Positions 33,851-42,225 of a DNA stretch of 64,000 bases are shown piece by piece. The DNA comes from Sphingomonas kyeonggiensis. Its GTDB lineage: Bacteria; Pseudomonadota; Alphaproteobacteria; Sphingomonadales; Sphingomonadaceae. Both the position numbers and the translations under genes were made by a program. The notes below the pieces were generated by a model that searched no databases, was not told the DNA's origin, and worked only from the letters and a program-made list of their open reading frames with translations. The stretch spans positions 1,054,001 through 1,118,000 of the forward strand of contig NZ_JAUSTJ010000003.1 of NCBI RefSeq assembly GCF_030812785.1, given 5' to 3'. Each line of letters starts with the position of its first letter. The first letter of the stretch is position 1.

Positions 33851-35953
33851 ATGACACACGAACTTTCAGGGAAACTGGTAAAGCAGACGCGGCTCGCGCT
33901 GCTCTCGGCATGCGCGGTGATCGGCTGGTCCGGCGCGGCGATGGCGCAGGACAGCGATGCGGCGCCGAAGGAATACGAAACGATCGTCGTCACCGGCGAG
34001 CGCGCGCTTTCGGGCACCAAGACGGATACGCCGGTCACGGAGATCCCGCAGTCGGTGAGCGTCATCACTGCCGAGGAGTTCCACGATCGCGCGGCGGTCA
34101 ATCTCCAGGACGTCATCCGCTACAGCGCGGGCGCCTCGAGCGAGCTGAACGGCGTCGATACGCGCGGTGACTTCCTCGCGGTGCGCGGCACCGGCGCCGA
34201 GCAGTATCTCGACGGTCTCAACCGCATGCCTGGCTTTATCTATGGCGGCCGTCTCGAGATCTTCACCGTCGAGCGCGCCGAGCTGCTGCGCGGCCCGTCC
34301 TCGACGCTGTACGGCGGCGGCGGCGCCGGCGGCATCCTCAATTCGATCAGCAAACGCCCGCGCGAAAGCTTTGGCGGCGAAGTCGGCGTCACCTACGGCA
34401 CCGACGACTACAAGCAGTTCCAGCTCGATGTGACCGGCCCGATCGTCGACGGCGTCTCGGCGCGCCTCGTCGGCCTCGTCCGCGATGCGGACCTGCAGCA
34501 GAAGGGCCAGAAGAACGATCGCATCGTGGTGATGCCGGCAGTCACGCTCAAGCCGGGCCCGGACACCGAAGTCACCTTCATCGGCCTGTACCAGCGCGAC
34601 CATCTCGGCAGCCAGACCTATCTGCCGACCAGCAAGACGGTCGACGGCAGCGGCGCGACCAAGATCTCGGACGATTTCTACCTGGGCGAGCCGGGCTTCA
34701 ACCACACGCTGGCCAGCCATTATGCGCTTTCGCTGCTGGTGACGCATCGCTTCAGCGACAACCTGACCTTCAGCAGCCGCAACCGCGCGTTCGAGCAGGA
34801 TACCGACTATCAGGAGGTGTTCGGCTATACCGGCTTCGGCGGCGCCTATGCCGATGCCGGCCGCACCATCGCCAACCGCGCCTGGTATCTGAACCGCGCC
34901 AAGTACACCGGGCTCAACAGCGACAACAACCTGGTGCTGAGCTTCGCCACCGGGCCGCTGGAGCATCAGATCCTGGCGGGCTTCGACTATACCGAGTTCC
35001 GCGAGGACAAGCAGGAAGGCTTCGGTCAGGCGCCGGGGCTCAACCTCTACAATCCGGTGTACGGGGTGCCGTTCGCGTACGGCGTGGGCTGGACGACCGA
35101 CACCAAGAACTCGCAGACCGGCTTCTATGTCCAGGACCAGATTCGTGCCTGGGATCGCGTCTCGCTGGTGTTCGGCGCGCGGCACGACAATGTGAAGTCG
35201 AACGTCAACGGCACTGAGCTGGCGGCCAACCAGGCCTGGACCTTCCGCGCCGGCATCATCGCCGACGTCGTGAAGGGCGTGTCGCCCTATTTCAACTATT
35301 CGGAATCGTTCCTGCCGGTGTTCGGCTCGAACTTCTTCGGCGTCGCCTATGTGCCGCGCACCGGCCGGCAGTACGAGGCGGGCATCAAGTTCCAGCCCTC
35401 GAAGCGCATGCTGTTCACGATCGCGGCCTATGACATCAAGGAACAGAATGTCCTGATCGCCGATCCGAACGAGCTGCAGAACTTCATCCAGGGCGGCTCC
35501 ACCGGCTCGCGCGGGATCGAGGCGGAAGCCAATGTGAAGCTGCCCGGCGACTTGGACCTGACCGCGGCGTACAGCTACACGCGCGCGCAATATCTCAAGG
35601 TTGATGGCCGCCAGCGCGGCGACCGGCGTGAGAACCTGCCCGAGCACCAGGCCTCGGTCTGGGCCTCGAAGCGGTTCGACCTGGGCGGCGAGCTCGGCCT
35701 CAAGCTCGGCGCGGGCGTGCGCTACCAGAGCGACAAGGTCAGCTTCGACCAGCTCTACCGCATCGCGCCGGTCACCTTGGCCGATGCGATGGCTGAGCTG
35801 AGCTACGGCAAATGGTCGCTGTCGGTGAACGGCGCGAACATCTTCAACGAGCGCGTCTACACCAATTGCACCTACAGCGCCGCGGTGGCCGAGGGCTATT
35901 GCTATCTCGGCAAGGATCGCACCGTGCTCGCCACGCTGCGCCGCCGCTTCTAA
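33851..35953 (+). CDS. TonB-dependent siderophore-type receptor
   Basis: This is a 700-residue outer-membrane protein from the ATG at 33851, with a signal peptide ending Ala-Met-Ala-Gln near residue 33. A TonB box-like Glu-Thr-Ile-Val-Val-Thr-Gly follows, then the plug (Ile-Pro-Gln-Ser-Val-Ser-Val-Ile-Thr, Asp-Val-Ile-Arg-Tyr, Leu-Leu-Arg-Gly-Pro-Ser-Ser-Thr-Leu-Tyr-Gly) and a 22-strand barrel ending Arg-Arg-Arg-Phe. The Ile-Pro-Gln-Ser-Val pattern is typical of siderophore receptors of the FhuA/FecA class. The ligand is not determinable. It precedes a secreted amidohydrolase, with a hairpin between. Confidence 0.9.
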   Translation: MTHELSGKLVKQTRLALLSACAVIGWSGAAMAQDSDAAPKEYETIVVTGERALSGTKTDTPVTEIPQSVSVITAEEFHDRAAVNLQDVIRYSAGASSELNGVDTRGDFLAVRGTGAEQYLDGLNRMPGFIYGGRLEIFTVERAELLRGPSSTLYGGGGAGGILNSISKRPRESFGGEVGVTYGTDDYKQFQLDVTGPIVDGVSARLVGLVRDADLQQKGQKNDRIVVMPAVTLKPGPDTEVTFIGLYQRDHLGSQTYLPTSKTVDGSGATKISDDFYLGEPGFNHTLASHYALSLLVTHRFSDNLTFSSRNRAFEQDTDYQEVFGYTGFGGAYADAGRTIANRAWYLNRAKYTGLNSDNNLVLSFATGPLEHQILAGFDYTEFREDKQEGFGQAPGLNLYNPVYGVPFAYGVGWTTDTKNSQTGFYVQDQIRAWDRVSLVFGARHDNVKSNVNGTELAANQAWTFRAGIIADVVKGVSPYFNYSESFLPVFGSNFFGVAYVPRTGRQYEAGIKFQPSKRMLFTIAAYDIKEQNVLIADPNELQNFIQGGSTGSRGIEAEANVKLPGDLDLTAAYSYTRAQYLKVDGRQRGDRRENLPEHQASVWASKRFDLGGELGLKLGAGVRYQSDKVSFDQLYRIAPVTLADAMAELSYGKWSLSVNGANIFNERVYTNCTYSAAVAEGYCYLGKDRTVLATLRRRF

Positions 35954-35964
35954 CCTTGCCTCAT

Positions 35965-35996
35965 GGGGCCGGAAGGGAAGACCCTCCGGCCCCCTT
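35965..35996 (+). terminator. Hairpin between receptor and amidohydrolase
   Basis: GGGGCCGG at 35965-35972 pairs with CCGGCCCC at 35986-35993, with an inner GGG/CCC pairing, followed by TTATTGTT. It lies 12 bases after the receptor stop and may reduce read-through into the next gene. Confidence 0.65.
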
Positions 35997-36027
35997 ATTG
36001 TTCAAGCTTGCACAGGAATTGCCCCTC

Positions 36028-37770
36028 ATGGCCCCTCGGTTCGCTCGTCATTCCCTGTTCCTCCGCTCCGCGACCGCCGGGTTGCTCCTTGCCGCCACTG
36101 CCAACAGCGCGCCGCGGCTGCCGGCACTCGAGGCGGCGGACCTGATCCTCACCAATGGCCGGGTCTATACGGTGGAGGAGGGCAAGCCCTGGGCGCAGGC
36201 CGTGGCGATCAAGGATGGCCGCATCCTCGCCGTCGGCAGCGTCGCCGAGATCGCGAAGCGCAAGGGCGCGAAGACCCAGGTCGTCGATCTCCACGGCCGC
36301 TTCCTGATGCCCGCCTTTGGCGATGCGCATGCCCACCCGATCTTCGGCGGGATGAGCCATGCCCGCTGCTCGCTCCACGCCGGCAAGACGCTCGACGATT
36401 ATCGCCGGATCATCGCCGAGTGCGTGAAGAAGACCTCGGGCACCGGCACGATCTTCGGCTCGGGCTTCAACCAGACCCTGTTCCCGCCCAACGGCATCCC
36501 CAACAAGCAGCTGCTCGACGAGATCTCGAAGGATCGCCCGCTGATCTTCGAGTCCGACGGGCACACGCTCTGGGTGAACTCCAGGGCGCTCGAACTGGCC
36601 GGCATCACCAAGGATACGCCCGACCCCAAGAACGGGACGATCGACCGCGATCCGAAGACCGGCGAGCCGGTTGGCGGGCTCGAGGAATCGGCGATGGCGC
36701 TGGTCGACAAGCTCGTGCCCGCGCCCACCGACGCAGACCTGCAGGGCGCAATCCGCTACACGGTCAGGTTCTTCAACTCGATGGGCATCACTTCGTGGCA
36801 CGATGCCGCGGTCGAGTGGGACAAGGGCGGCACCAGCCGTGCGATCGACGCGTACGAGGCCGTGAAGGCCCGTGGCGAGCTCACCATGCACACCGCGATG
36901 GACCTGCGCTGGAACAATGAGCGCGGCATCGAGCAGATGGGTGACATCCTCAAGCTCTCCGCCCGCGCGAAGCAGATCGGGCTCGCCGCCAACGGCGTGA
37001 AGTTCTTCATCGACGGCGTGATCCCGCAGCGCACCGCCGCGATGCTCAAGCCCTATGAGGGCACCAGCGAGAAGGGCGCCACCCAGATTGGCCTCGACAC
37101 CTTGTCCGAAGCCGTGGCGGCGCTCGATGCCAGGGGCATGCAGTCGCACTTCCACACGATCGGCGACGCTGCCGTGCGCGAGGCGCTGGACGCCGTCGAG
37201 CGCACCCGCGGCAAGGACGGCATGACCGATACTCGCCCGATGATGTCGCACATGAACGTCATCGATCCGGCCGACCAGCCGCGCTTCGGCAAGCTCAACG
37301 TCACGGCAGTGTTCCAGCCGCTCTGGGCCTGCAACGAAGCCTATATGGACCTCACCAAGGAGCAGATCGGCCCGCTCCGCTCGACCTATATCTATCCGGC
37401 GGGCAGCCTGCTGCGCGCCGGCGGTCGGCTGGCCTATGGCGCCGACTGGTCGGTCGCCTCCGCCAACCCGTTCGAGGGGATCGAAGTCGCGCTCACCCGC
37501 GTTGCGCCCGAAGGCGACAGGCTGCCGCTTGAGCCAAACGAGGCCGTCACGCTCGCCCAGGCACTCAAGGCCTATACGCTCAACGTGGCCTATGTGAACC
37601 ACCTCGAGAAGGAGACTGGCTCCATCCTGCCGGGCAAGAGTGCTGACCTGATCGTGCTCGATCAGGACCTGTTCAAAGTCCCCGCCAGGCGCATCCACGC
37701 AACCCGGGTGGTGCTGACCATGTTCCGGGGGCGGACAGTCCATGGCAGCCTTGACGGGCTAGGGCGCTAG
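36028..37770 (+). CDS. Secreted amidohydrolase family 3 (YtcJ-like)
   Basis: This is a 580-residue protein from the ATG at 36028, with a signal peptide or lipoprotein-less leader of about 25 residues. It carries the amidohydrolase metal motif Phe-Gly-Asp-Ala-His-Ala-His near residue 97. It also has Ser-Asp-Gly-His-Thr-Leu-Trp-Val-Asn, His-Phe-His-Thr-Ile-Gly-Asp-Ala-Ala and Tyr-Gly-Ala-Asp-Trp-Ser-Val with the late Asp. The YtcJ group hydrolyses amides or formamide-like bonds; substrates are mostly unknown. Its place directly after a TonB receptor suggests it acts on an imported compound in the periplasm. Confidence 0.88.
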   Translation: MAPRFARHSLFLRSATAGLLLAATANSAPRLPALEAADLILTNGRVYTVEEGKPWAQAVAIKDGRILAVGSVAEIAKRKGAKTQVVDLHGRFLMPAFGDAHAHPIFGGMSHARCSLHAGKTLDDYRRIIAECVKKTSGTGTIFGSGFNQTLFPPNGIPNKQLLDEISKDRPLIFESDGHTLWVNSRALELAGITKDTPDPKNGTIDRDPKTGEPVGGLEESAMALVDKLVPAPTDADLQGAIRYTVRFFNSMGITSWHDAAVEWDKGGTSRAIDAYEAVKARGELTMHTAMDLRWNNERGIEQMGDILKLSARAKQIGLAANGVKFFIDGVIPQRTAAMLKPYEGTSEKGATQIGLDTLSEAVAALDARGMQSHFHTIGDAAVREALDAVERTRGKDGMTDTRPMMSHMNVIDPADQPRFGKLNVTAVFQPLWACNEAYMDLTKEQIGPLRSTYIYPAGSLLRAGGRLAYGADWSVASANPFEGIEVALTRVAPEGDRLPLEPNEAVTLAQALKAYTLNVAYVNHLEKETGSILPGKSADLIVLDQDLFKVPARRIHATRVVLTMFRGRTVHGSLDGLGR

Positions 37771-37784
37771 GATCTGGTGCGACG

Positions 37785-38375
37785 ATGAGCCGTTTTGCGC
37801 CGCGCCGTAGCGGAGACGTCGCGAGGATGGTGCGGCAAGAAGTGCTGGGCCTCGTTACGACGCATGACTGCGGAGGCTTCATCTCGACCCCTTTGCCGCT
37901 GTTCGCGGAGCTGGACGAAGCGGGGGAGGTTCGCATGCTGGTCGGGCATTTCGCAAAGGCCAATCCGCATGTTGCACGCGTGGTTACGACGCCGCGCGCC
38001 CATGTCAGCTTCTTCGGCCCGCATGCCTATATCTCGCCTTCGATGGTTTCAAAGACTGATTGGGGACCGACTTGGAACTATCGTCTGGCGCAGTTCGAAG
38101 TCGATATCATGTTGGAGCCTGGCAACGAGGATCGTGTGATCCGCACGCTTGCCACCCTATTGGAGGGAACCGAAGAGGGAGGATGGACGGTCGAACGGAT
38201 GGGCCCGCGTTATGCAGACCTCGTCGCACACGTCGTTGCCTTCCGGGCCAAGGTGGTGCGATCGAGCGCGCGCTTCAAGCTCGGACAGGATGAGAGCATG
38301 ACATCCTTCCAAGAGGTCCTTGCCGCACTTGGAGATACGCCTCTTTCGAGGGCGATGCGCGAACAGCGTGATTGA
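37785..38375 (+). CDS. PaiB-like FMN-binding protein
   Basis: This 196-residue protein begins 14 bases after the amidohydrolase stop. It resembles the PaiB 'FMN-binding negative transcriptional regulator' family: Gly-Leu-Val-Thr-Thr near 25, Pro-Leu-Pro-Leu-Phe near 37, Gly-His-Phe-Ala-Lys-Ala-Asn-Pro-His near 55, and Phe-Phe-Gly-Pro-His-Ala-Tyr-Ile-Ser-Pro-Ser near 75. Thr-Trp-Asn-Tyr and Phe-Lys-Leu-Gly-Gln-Asp follow near the C-terminus. The split-barrel fold probably binds flavin; a DNA-binding role is doubtful for many members. Confidence 0.88.
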   Translation: MSRFAPRRSGDVARMVRQEVLGLVTTHDCGGFISTPLPLFAELDEAGEVRMLVGHFAKANPHVARVVTTPRAHVSFFGPHAYISPSMVSKTDWGPTWNYRLAQFEVDIMLEPGNEDRVIRTLATLLEGTEEGGWTVERMGPRYADLVAHVVAFRAKVVRSSARFKLGQDESMTSFQEVLAALGDTPLSRAMREQRD

Positions 38376-38525
38376 CGACGGGGTTAATGCAATGTCGGCG
38401 CTCGCCTATAGAGGAAATCAGCAGGGCTCAGACAGTGAAGATCTCGATGGAAGCTGAAACCAGAAGTCACGCCTCGGCGGTGCCTGGCGAGCGTTCTCGG
38501 GCAGCCCTGATCATCGGAGTGGAAG

Positions 38526-38933
38526 ATGAAGGCATCGTTTTCCTATCAAGCGCTGCTCCTGGTGCTGATGTCGACAGCCGTGCATGTCGACGTTTCGTCG
38601 GCAAAGTCTGGTAACAATGGCGATCCGCGCACCTGGAGTGTCAGCGGTGCTGAACTGATCGAAGCGCTCGAAGGAAAGTCCGATACGGGCGAATTGGGAG
38701 GCGAAGCGGATCGCATCAAATTGGCCATCAAGGCGAGCGCCTATATAGCCGGAGTGGCGGATGCTACCAGCGCGACGGCCTGGTGCGGAGCGGGATCGAT
38801 CCTTCCCCATGAACTCGCCGATCGGGTCTACACCTATCTTCGCACTGCCCCGCCAGAGCTGCTCAAGGGGAGGGCATCGACCTTAGTGATCAAGGGGCTC
38901 GCCAAAAGCTTCCCTTGTGCTGGTCAGAGATGA
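38526..38933 (+). CDS. Rap1a/Tai family immunity-like protein
   Basis: The 135-residue protein has a signal peptide (hydrophobic residues 8-20, Ser-Ser-Ala-Lys). The later domain (Ala-Tyr-Ile-Ala-Gly-Val-Ala-Asp-Ala, Trp-Cys-Gly-Ala-Gly, Val-Tyr-Thr-Tyr-Leu-Arg, Ser-Phe-Pro-Cys) matches the Rap1a/Tai pattern with two conserved Cys likely forming a disulfide. Rap1a/Tai proteins are periplasmic and protect against type VI amidase effectors. No effector or T6SS gene is visible nearby, so this may be an orphan or a relative with another role. Confidence 0.75.
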   Translation: MKASFSYQALLLVLMSTAVHVDVSSAKSGNNGDPRTWSVSGAELIEALEGKSDTGELGGEADRIKLAIKASAYIAGVADATSATAWCGAGSILPHELADRVYTYLRTAPPELLKGRASTLVIKGLAKSFPCAGQR

Positions 38934-39623
38934 GCGTTTTCGAGCCGACTAGGAGAAAAGCTATGGTGCGTTCGACTGATGATATCGTGCCGCTGGGATA
39001 ACAAGACGCGGGAATTGGCTTTCGGGGCACGCGTCGAGTGATTCATATTCCGAGCCCTTCCGGTCGTCCTCGACGGCAATATCCAACGGTGCCGCGCCCG
39101 TCTTCGGGACCACGGACGCTTGAGGCTGCAGGAGTCGAGCTTGTGACGCGGTTCGACGGAGTCTGGAGTCGGTGCGGCGGTATTGCCTTTGCCTAGCGCA
39201 CGAGTACAATCGAGCCATCTGATCGCGGTGACCTGCGGGACATGCGCGAGCGCCTCACAGCCGATGCACGCGAACGGCAGGCCGTACCAGTGGCCGGTAT
39301 TATACCGCTGCTCCCGCCCACCCAACCAAGGGATAGCCTAACATCGACAGGTCGGGCGCGAGCGGAAGCGCAGCGAACAGCCCCCGTCCAGATCGGCGTA
39401 AGCCGTCAGTGCGACGACGGCGAGCGGTAGGCTTTAGTGCGCGGTAGGCACTCGGGGCACTCCGGTGACGATGCCAGGCGTGGTATCCTTTGAGATTCTG
39501 TTTGCGTACATCAGGTCGCCACTTGTGCAGGACTCAAGTGATTGCAGCAATCGATGCTGCTGTCGGGTGACCTCACATTTGGACACCTCGAAAAGACCAG
39601 TGGTGCTTGATAGGGCGAGTAAT
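38934..39623. other. Intergenic region, nothing recognised
   Basis: No open frame with a convincing start or family resemblance was found on either strand. It borders a run of gene fragments and is probably decayed sequence. Confidence 0.4.
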
Positions 39624-39905
39624 TCATTGAAGTGCGCCGGGATATTGCTGGCGCCTCTCCCGGATCTGGTCGACGAACGAAGCGAGCATGGGGTCTCGAC
39701 GATGTCTTGGCCATTGCGCCACAATCTGGTTCGGACGTCTGGCAAAGGGCGCCGTGACAACCTTCAGAGGCATCATCGATGCATAATGTTGGAACAGCCA
39801 CATGCTGCCGGTCGCCACCAGATCGCTGCCTATTATGATAGCGGGCAGTGTCGCCTGCGAACTCGCGCGGATGCAGATATGGCGGGCACGCAGCATTTCG
39901 GCGCC
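39624..39905 (-). pseudogene. C-terminal relic of a LysR-type regulator
   Basis: Only the end of the effector domain remains: Pro-Ala-Ile-Ile-Ile-Gly-Ser-Asp-Leu-Val-Ala-Thr, Met-Met-Pro-Leu-Lys-Val-Val-Thr-Ala-Pro-Phe, and a final Gln-Trp-Pro-Arg-His-Arg-Arg-Asp-Pro segment. This is the usual LysR tail. No HTH is present. The relic directly abuts the truncated methyltransferase on the same strand, in a different frame, so a deletion probably joined two genes. Confidence 0.65.
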
Positions 39906-39912
39906 AGCTGCG

Positions 39913-40359
39913 TCAAGCGGGAAGCAAGAGAATGCCGCCTGGTCCGAGCCGCTTGCGGACAAGCTCGGTGATGATGGATTGGTTGTGCTCACTTATCCAG
40001 CTCCAGACACCGTGCAGGACGATGACATCGAATAAGGGGATGTCGTTTCGCCGGGCGAACTCTTCGAATGATTCGTCGAATAAGGATAGCTCGGCGCCCG
40101 AAACATCTGCCAGCCCGGACGCATGTGCCACCTGCCCAGGATTCAGGTCGGTTCCCCAGAATTCTCCCTCGGATGCTGCGGCGTGCACGTTGAGCGAGAC
40201 ACCCTGTCCAAAGCCAAGTTCCAGATAGGTCGGGCTTTCGGAATAGGGAGGCACGACTCCCGCCGCGAGACAGGCGATGCGCAACATGGCCGGATTGAGT
40301 TCGCGATAGTAGCCGAAAGTGTAGTCAAGGCCCGTGAAATAGCCTTCTGCCCAGTCCAT
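39913..40359 (-). pseudogene. N-terminal fragment of a SAM-dependent methyltransferase
   Basis: From the ATG at 40359 (AGGAGG upstream) 148 residues are encoded. They start Met-Asp-Trp-Ala-Glu-Gly-Tyr and contain motif I Leu-Glu-Leu-Gly-Phe-Gly-Gln-Gly near residue 46, an acidic Gly-Thr-Asp-Leu-Asn-Pro near 68, and Val-Leu-His-Gly-Val-Trp-Ser-Trp near 117. They end at Gly-Pro-Gly-Gly-Ile-Leu-Leu-Leu. The family usually continues Ser-Tyr-Asn for several hundred more residues, including a regulatory domain. Here the frame stops and the LysR tail follows, so the gene is truncated. Confidence 0.75.
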
Positions 40360-40651
40360 TGCCGACGACCTCCTATTGGCGCGAGGGCCATCGCGGCGAG
40401 CGCGCTGTGACAATCCCGCAGACTGACCATGGGGACTCCCTGCAAGACGTCCATGCCGAAAGGCCCGGAAAACGTGCCTGATCCTATCGACCGGCCGGCT
40501 CGAGCTGGCGTTCTTCGGCCTCGCCCTGGCAGTGACGGCCCATGATAGGACCCCCTCCACGCGAAACCCTCTCGGCCCGCTCGCGAGATTTCTGTCCGCG
40601 CGCCGAGCCGAATGAGCATTACCCATCCTCACCTTTGAACGGATACACGAT

Positions 40652-41035
40652 ATGACCCGTATCCTGTTCGTCGGCCAGAAGCCCGGAACCGTCGATTTCT
40701 CCGATCCGGCGCTGCCGCCGGGCTTCGACGCCGCCAAGATCAACGCCGGTATCGCCGTCGCGGTCGACAAGATCGCCGAACGCGGATGGTAAAGGCGCTA
40801 CCTGCATGATCACGCCCGATGACGCCGGACGCGCCATGCTAGAACGGCAAAGGCCGAGGTGTATGACTGCGTCGTGATCGGCGCCGGGCTCCGGCTCCCG
40901 CCCAAAAGCCTGGCGTTGTTCGAGGCGGTTGTGAACATCGTCCATCACGCTGCACCGGGCGCGGCGATCGCCTTCAACACCAAACCGGAAGACACTGCCG
41001 CCGCCGCCGCGCGACAGCTAGGTTTGGGGCGATGA
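40652..41035 (+). pseudogene. Broken conserved sphingomonad hypothetical gene
   Basis: From the ATG at 40652 the product begins Met-Thr-Arg-Ile-Leu-Phe-Val-Gly-Gln-Lys-Pro, with Ser-Asp-Pro-Ala-Leu-Pro-Pro-Gly-Phe and Ala-Glu-Arg-Gly-Trp, then stops. After 60 bases the family resemblance resumes (Tyr-Asp-Cys-Val-Val-Ile-Gly-Ala-Gly-Leu-Arg-Leu-Pro-Pro, Ala-Phe-Asn-Thr-Lys-Pro-Glu-Asp-Thr) to a TGA at 41033-41035. I recall an intact version as a small conserved sphingomonad protein of unknown function. Confidence 0.65.
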
Positions 41036-41634
41036 TCGCTGCACGTCCCTGTCGCATGGGATGGGATGAAGGCTTTCCAGGTCACGCGAATGGCACATCC
41101 GGATGAAGGGATTCGGGATCAGGGCCAACTGGCTGGACGGCGATAATTGGGGTGTGAGCTGCCGTTCGGGCGGAGCCAGCGGCGAATGGCAGCAATCGAG
41201 ATCGCCGGACTGAAAGCGGACTGTCAGCTTTGGGTAAGTTCAGCTGCTCGATTGACAGTCGAGAGGTTGATCGCTTGATGACAGCTTTCTGGGACCTGGT
41301 ACCAAAAGCCGCCTGACCGCAACCGGCCCAAAAACCGCTGGCCTGCTCTCGTCCAACCTGCCGGTCGGGAGTGGGCCCGATCTCGCCCGATTCCGAAACG
41401 AGGTTTGAGCACATAAGCTGGCCGTTCGTTCGAGACGCTCGCGACGGCCGCATGAATGCCGGAGTTTGCAAACGCCCAGCCTGTCAGCCTTAGCCTACAA
41501 ATCGCCAAACTCCGCGCCGGCTAGTGGTCATGATATTTTGCAACCAAACAAACTATCTTTTCCTAGGGGGGAAATTCTCTTCCCATGTCTCATAGATTGC
41601 AGAACGGGAGTTAATCTCGGCAGGGGAGGGGTTT
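41036..41634. other. Gap before the first sigma/FecR locus
   Basis: No gene is recognised. The last part must hold the promoter of the sigma-factor operon; the AT-richer stretch around 41535-41600 is the likeliest place, but no clear promoter was assigned. Confidence 0.4.
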
Positions 41635-42225
41635 ACGCAAGGGGCAGCGGACAAGCAGCTCGCGCAGCGGCGCCGGATTGCGACCTGGGTCGCACGCGAG
41701 ATCGTTCCCCATGCGGGGCGAATTCGTCGATGGCTGGCGCGCTCGCGCCTTTCGCCTGAGGATGTCGACGAAGTTATGCAGGAAGCCTATTGCCGCATCG
41801 CCATGCTGCCCTCGGTCGATCATATCGATCAGCCGCTCGCCTATATGTTTGCGACTTGCCGCAACCTGCTCGTGCGCCGCCTCAAGCGCCAGCAGATCGT
41901 CGTGCTCGAGGCGCTGAGTGAGATCGAATCTTGGGAAGACGAAACCAGCCCCTCGCCTGAAGAGCAGGCGGCGCGTCGGCTGAGCTATGAGCGCGTACTG
42001 GCAATTATCGGGGCGCTACCCGAGCGCTGCCGCAAGGTCATCGAGCTGCGCAAGATCGAGGGATGGTCGCAGAAGGAAATCGCCGCGCATCTGGGCATGA
42101 CCGAAAAGGCCGTCGAGAAGCAGGTCTGGGTCGGTGTCCGCGCGATCAGGAGCGCCTGGGTTAGGGCCGAGACGCGGAGTGAGGACCTCATGCTGAGCAT
42201 CGAGCGCAAGGAGGCGTGGCGATGA
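41635..42225 (+). CDS. FecI-like ECF sigma factor, apparent ACG start
   Basis: The coding pattern begins well upstream of the first ATG (41776). In-frame residues Trp-Val-Ala-Arg-Glu-Ile-Val-Pro-His, Arg-Arg-Trp-Leu-Ala-Arg-Ser and Pro-Glu-Asp-Val-Asp-Glu-Val complete sigma region 2. No ATG, GTG or TTG exists between the upstream stop near 41597 and 41776. An ACG at 41635, with GGGGAGGGG 4 bases before it, gives 196 residues. Region 4 has Leu-Pro-Glu-Arg-Cys-Arg-Lys-Val-Ile-Glu-Leu-Arg-Lys and Ser-Gln-Lys-Glu-Ile-Ala. The stop overlaps the FecR start (ATGA). It should direct RNA polymerase to its TonB receptor promoter. Confidence 0.75.
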   Translation, partial: TQGAADKQLAQRRRIATWVAREIVPHAGRIRRWLARSRLSPEDVDEVMQEAYCRIAMLPSVDHIDQPLAYMFATCRNLLVRRLKRQQIVVLEALSEIESWEDETSPSPEEQAARRLSYERVLAIIGALPERCRKVIELRKIEGWSQKEIAAHLGMTEKAVEKQVWVGVRAIRSAWVRAETRSEDLMLSIERKEAWR

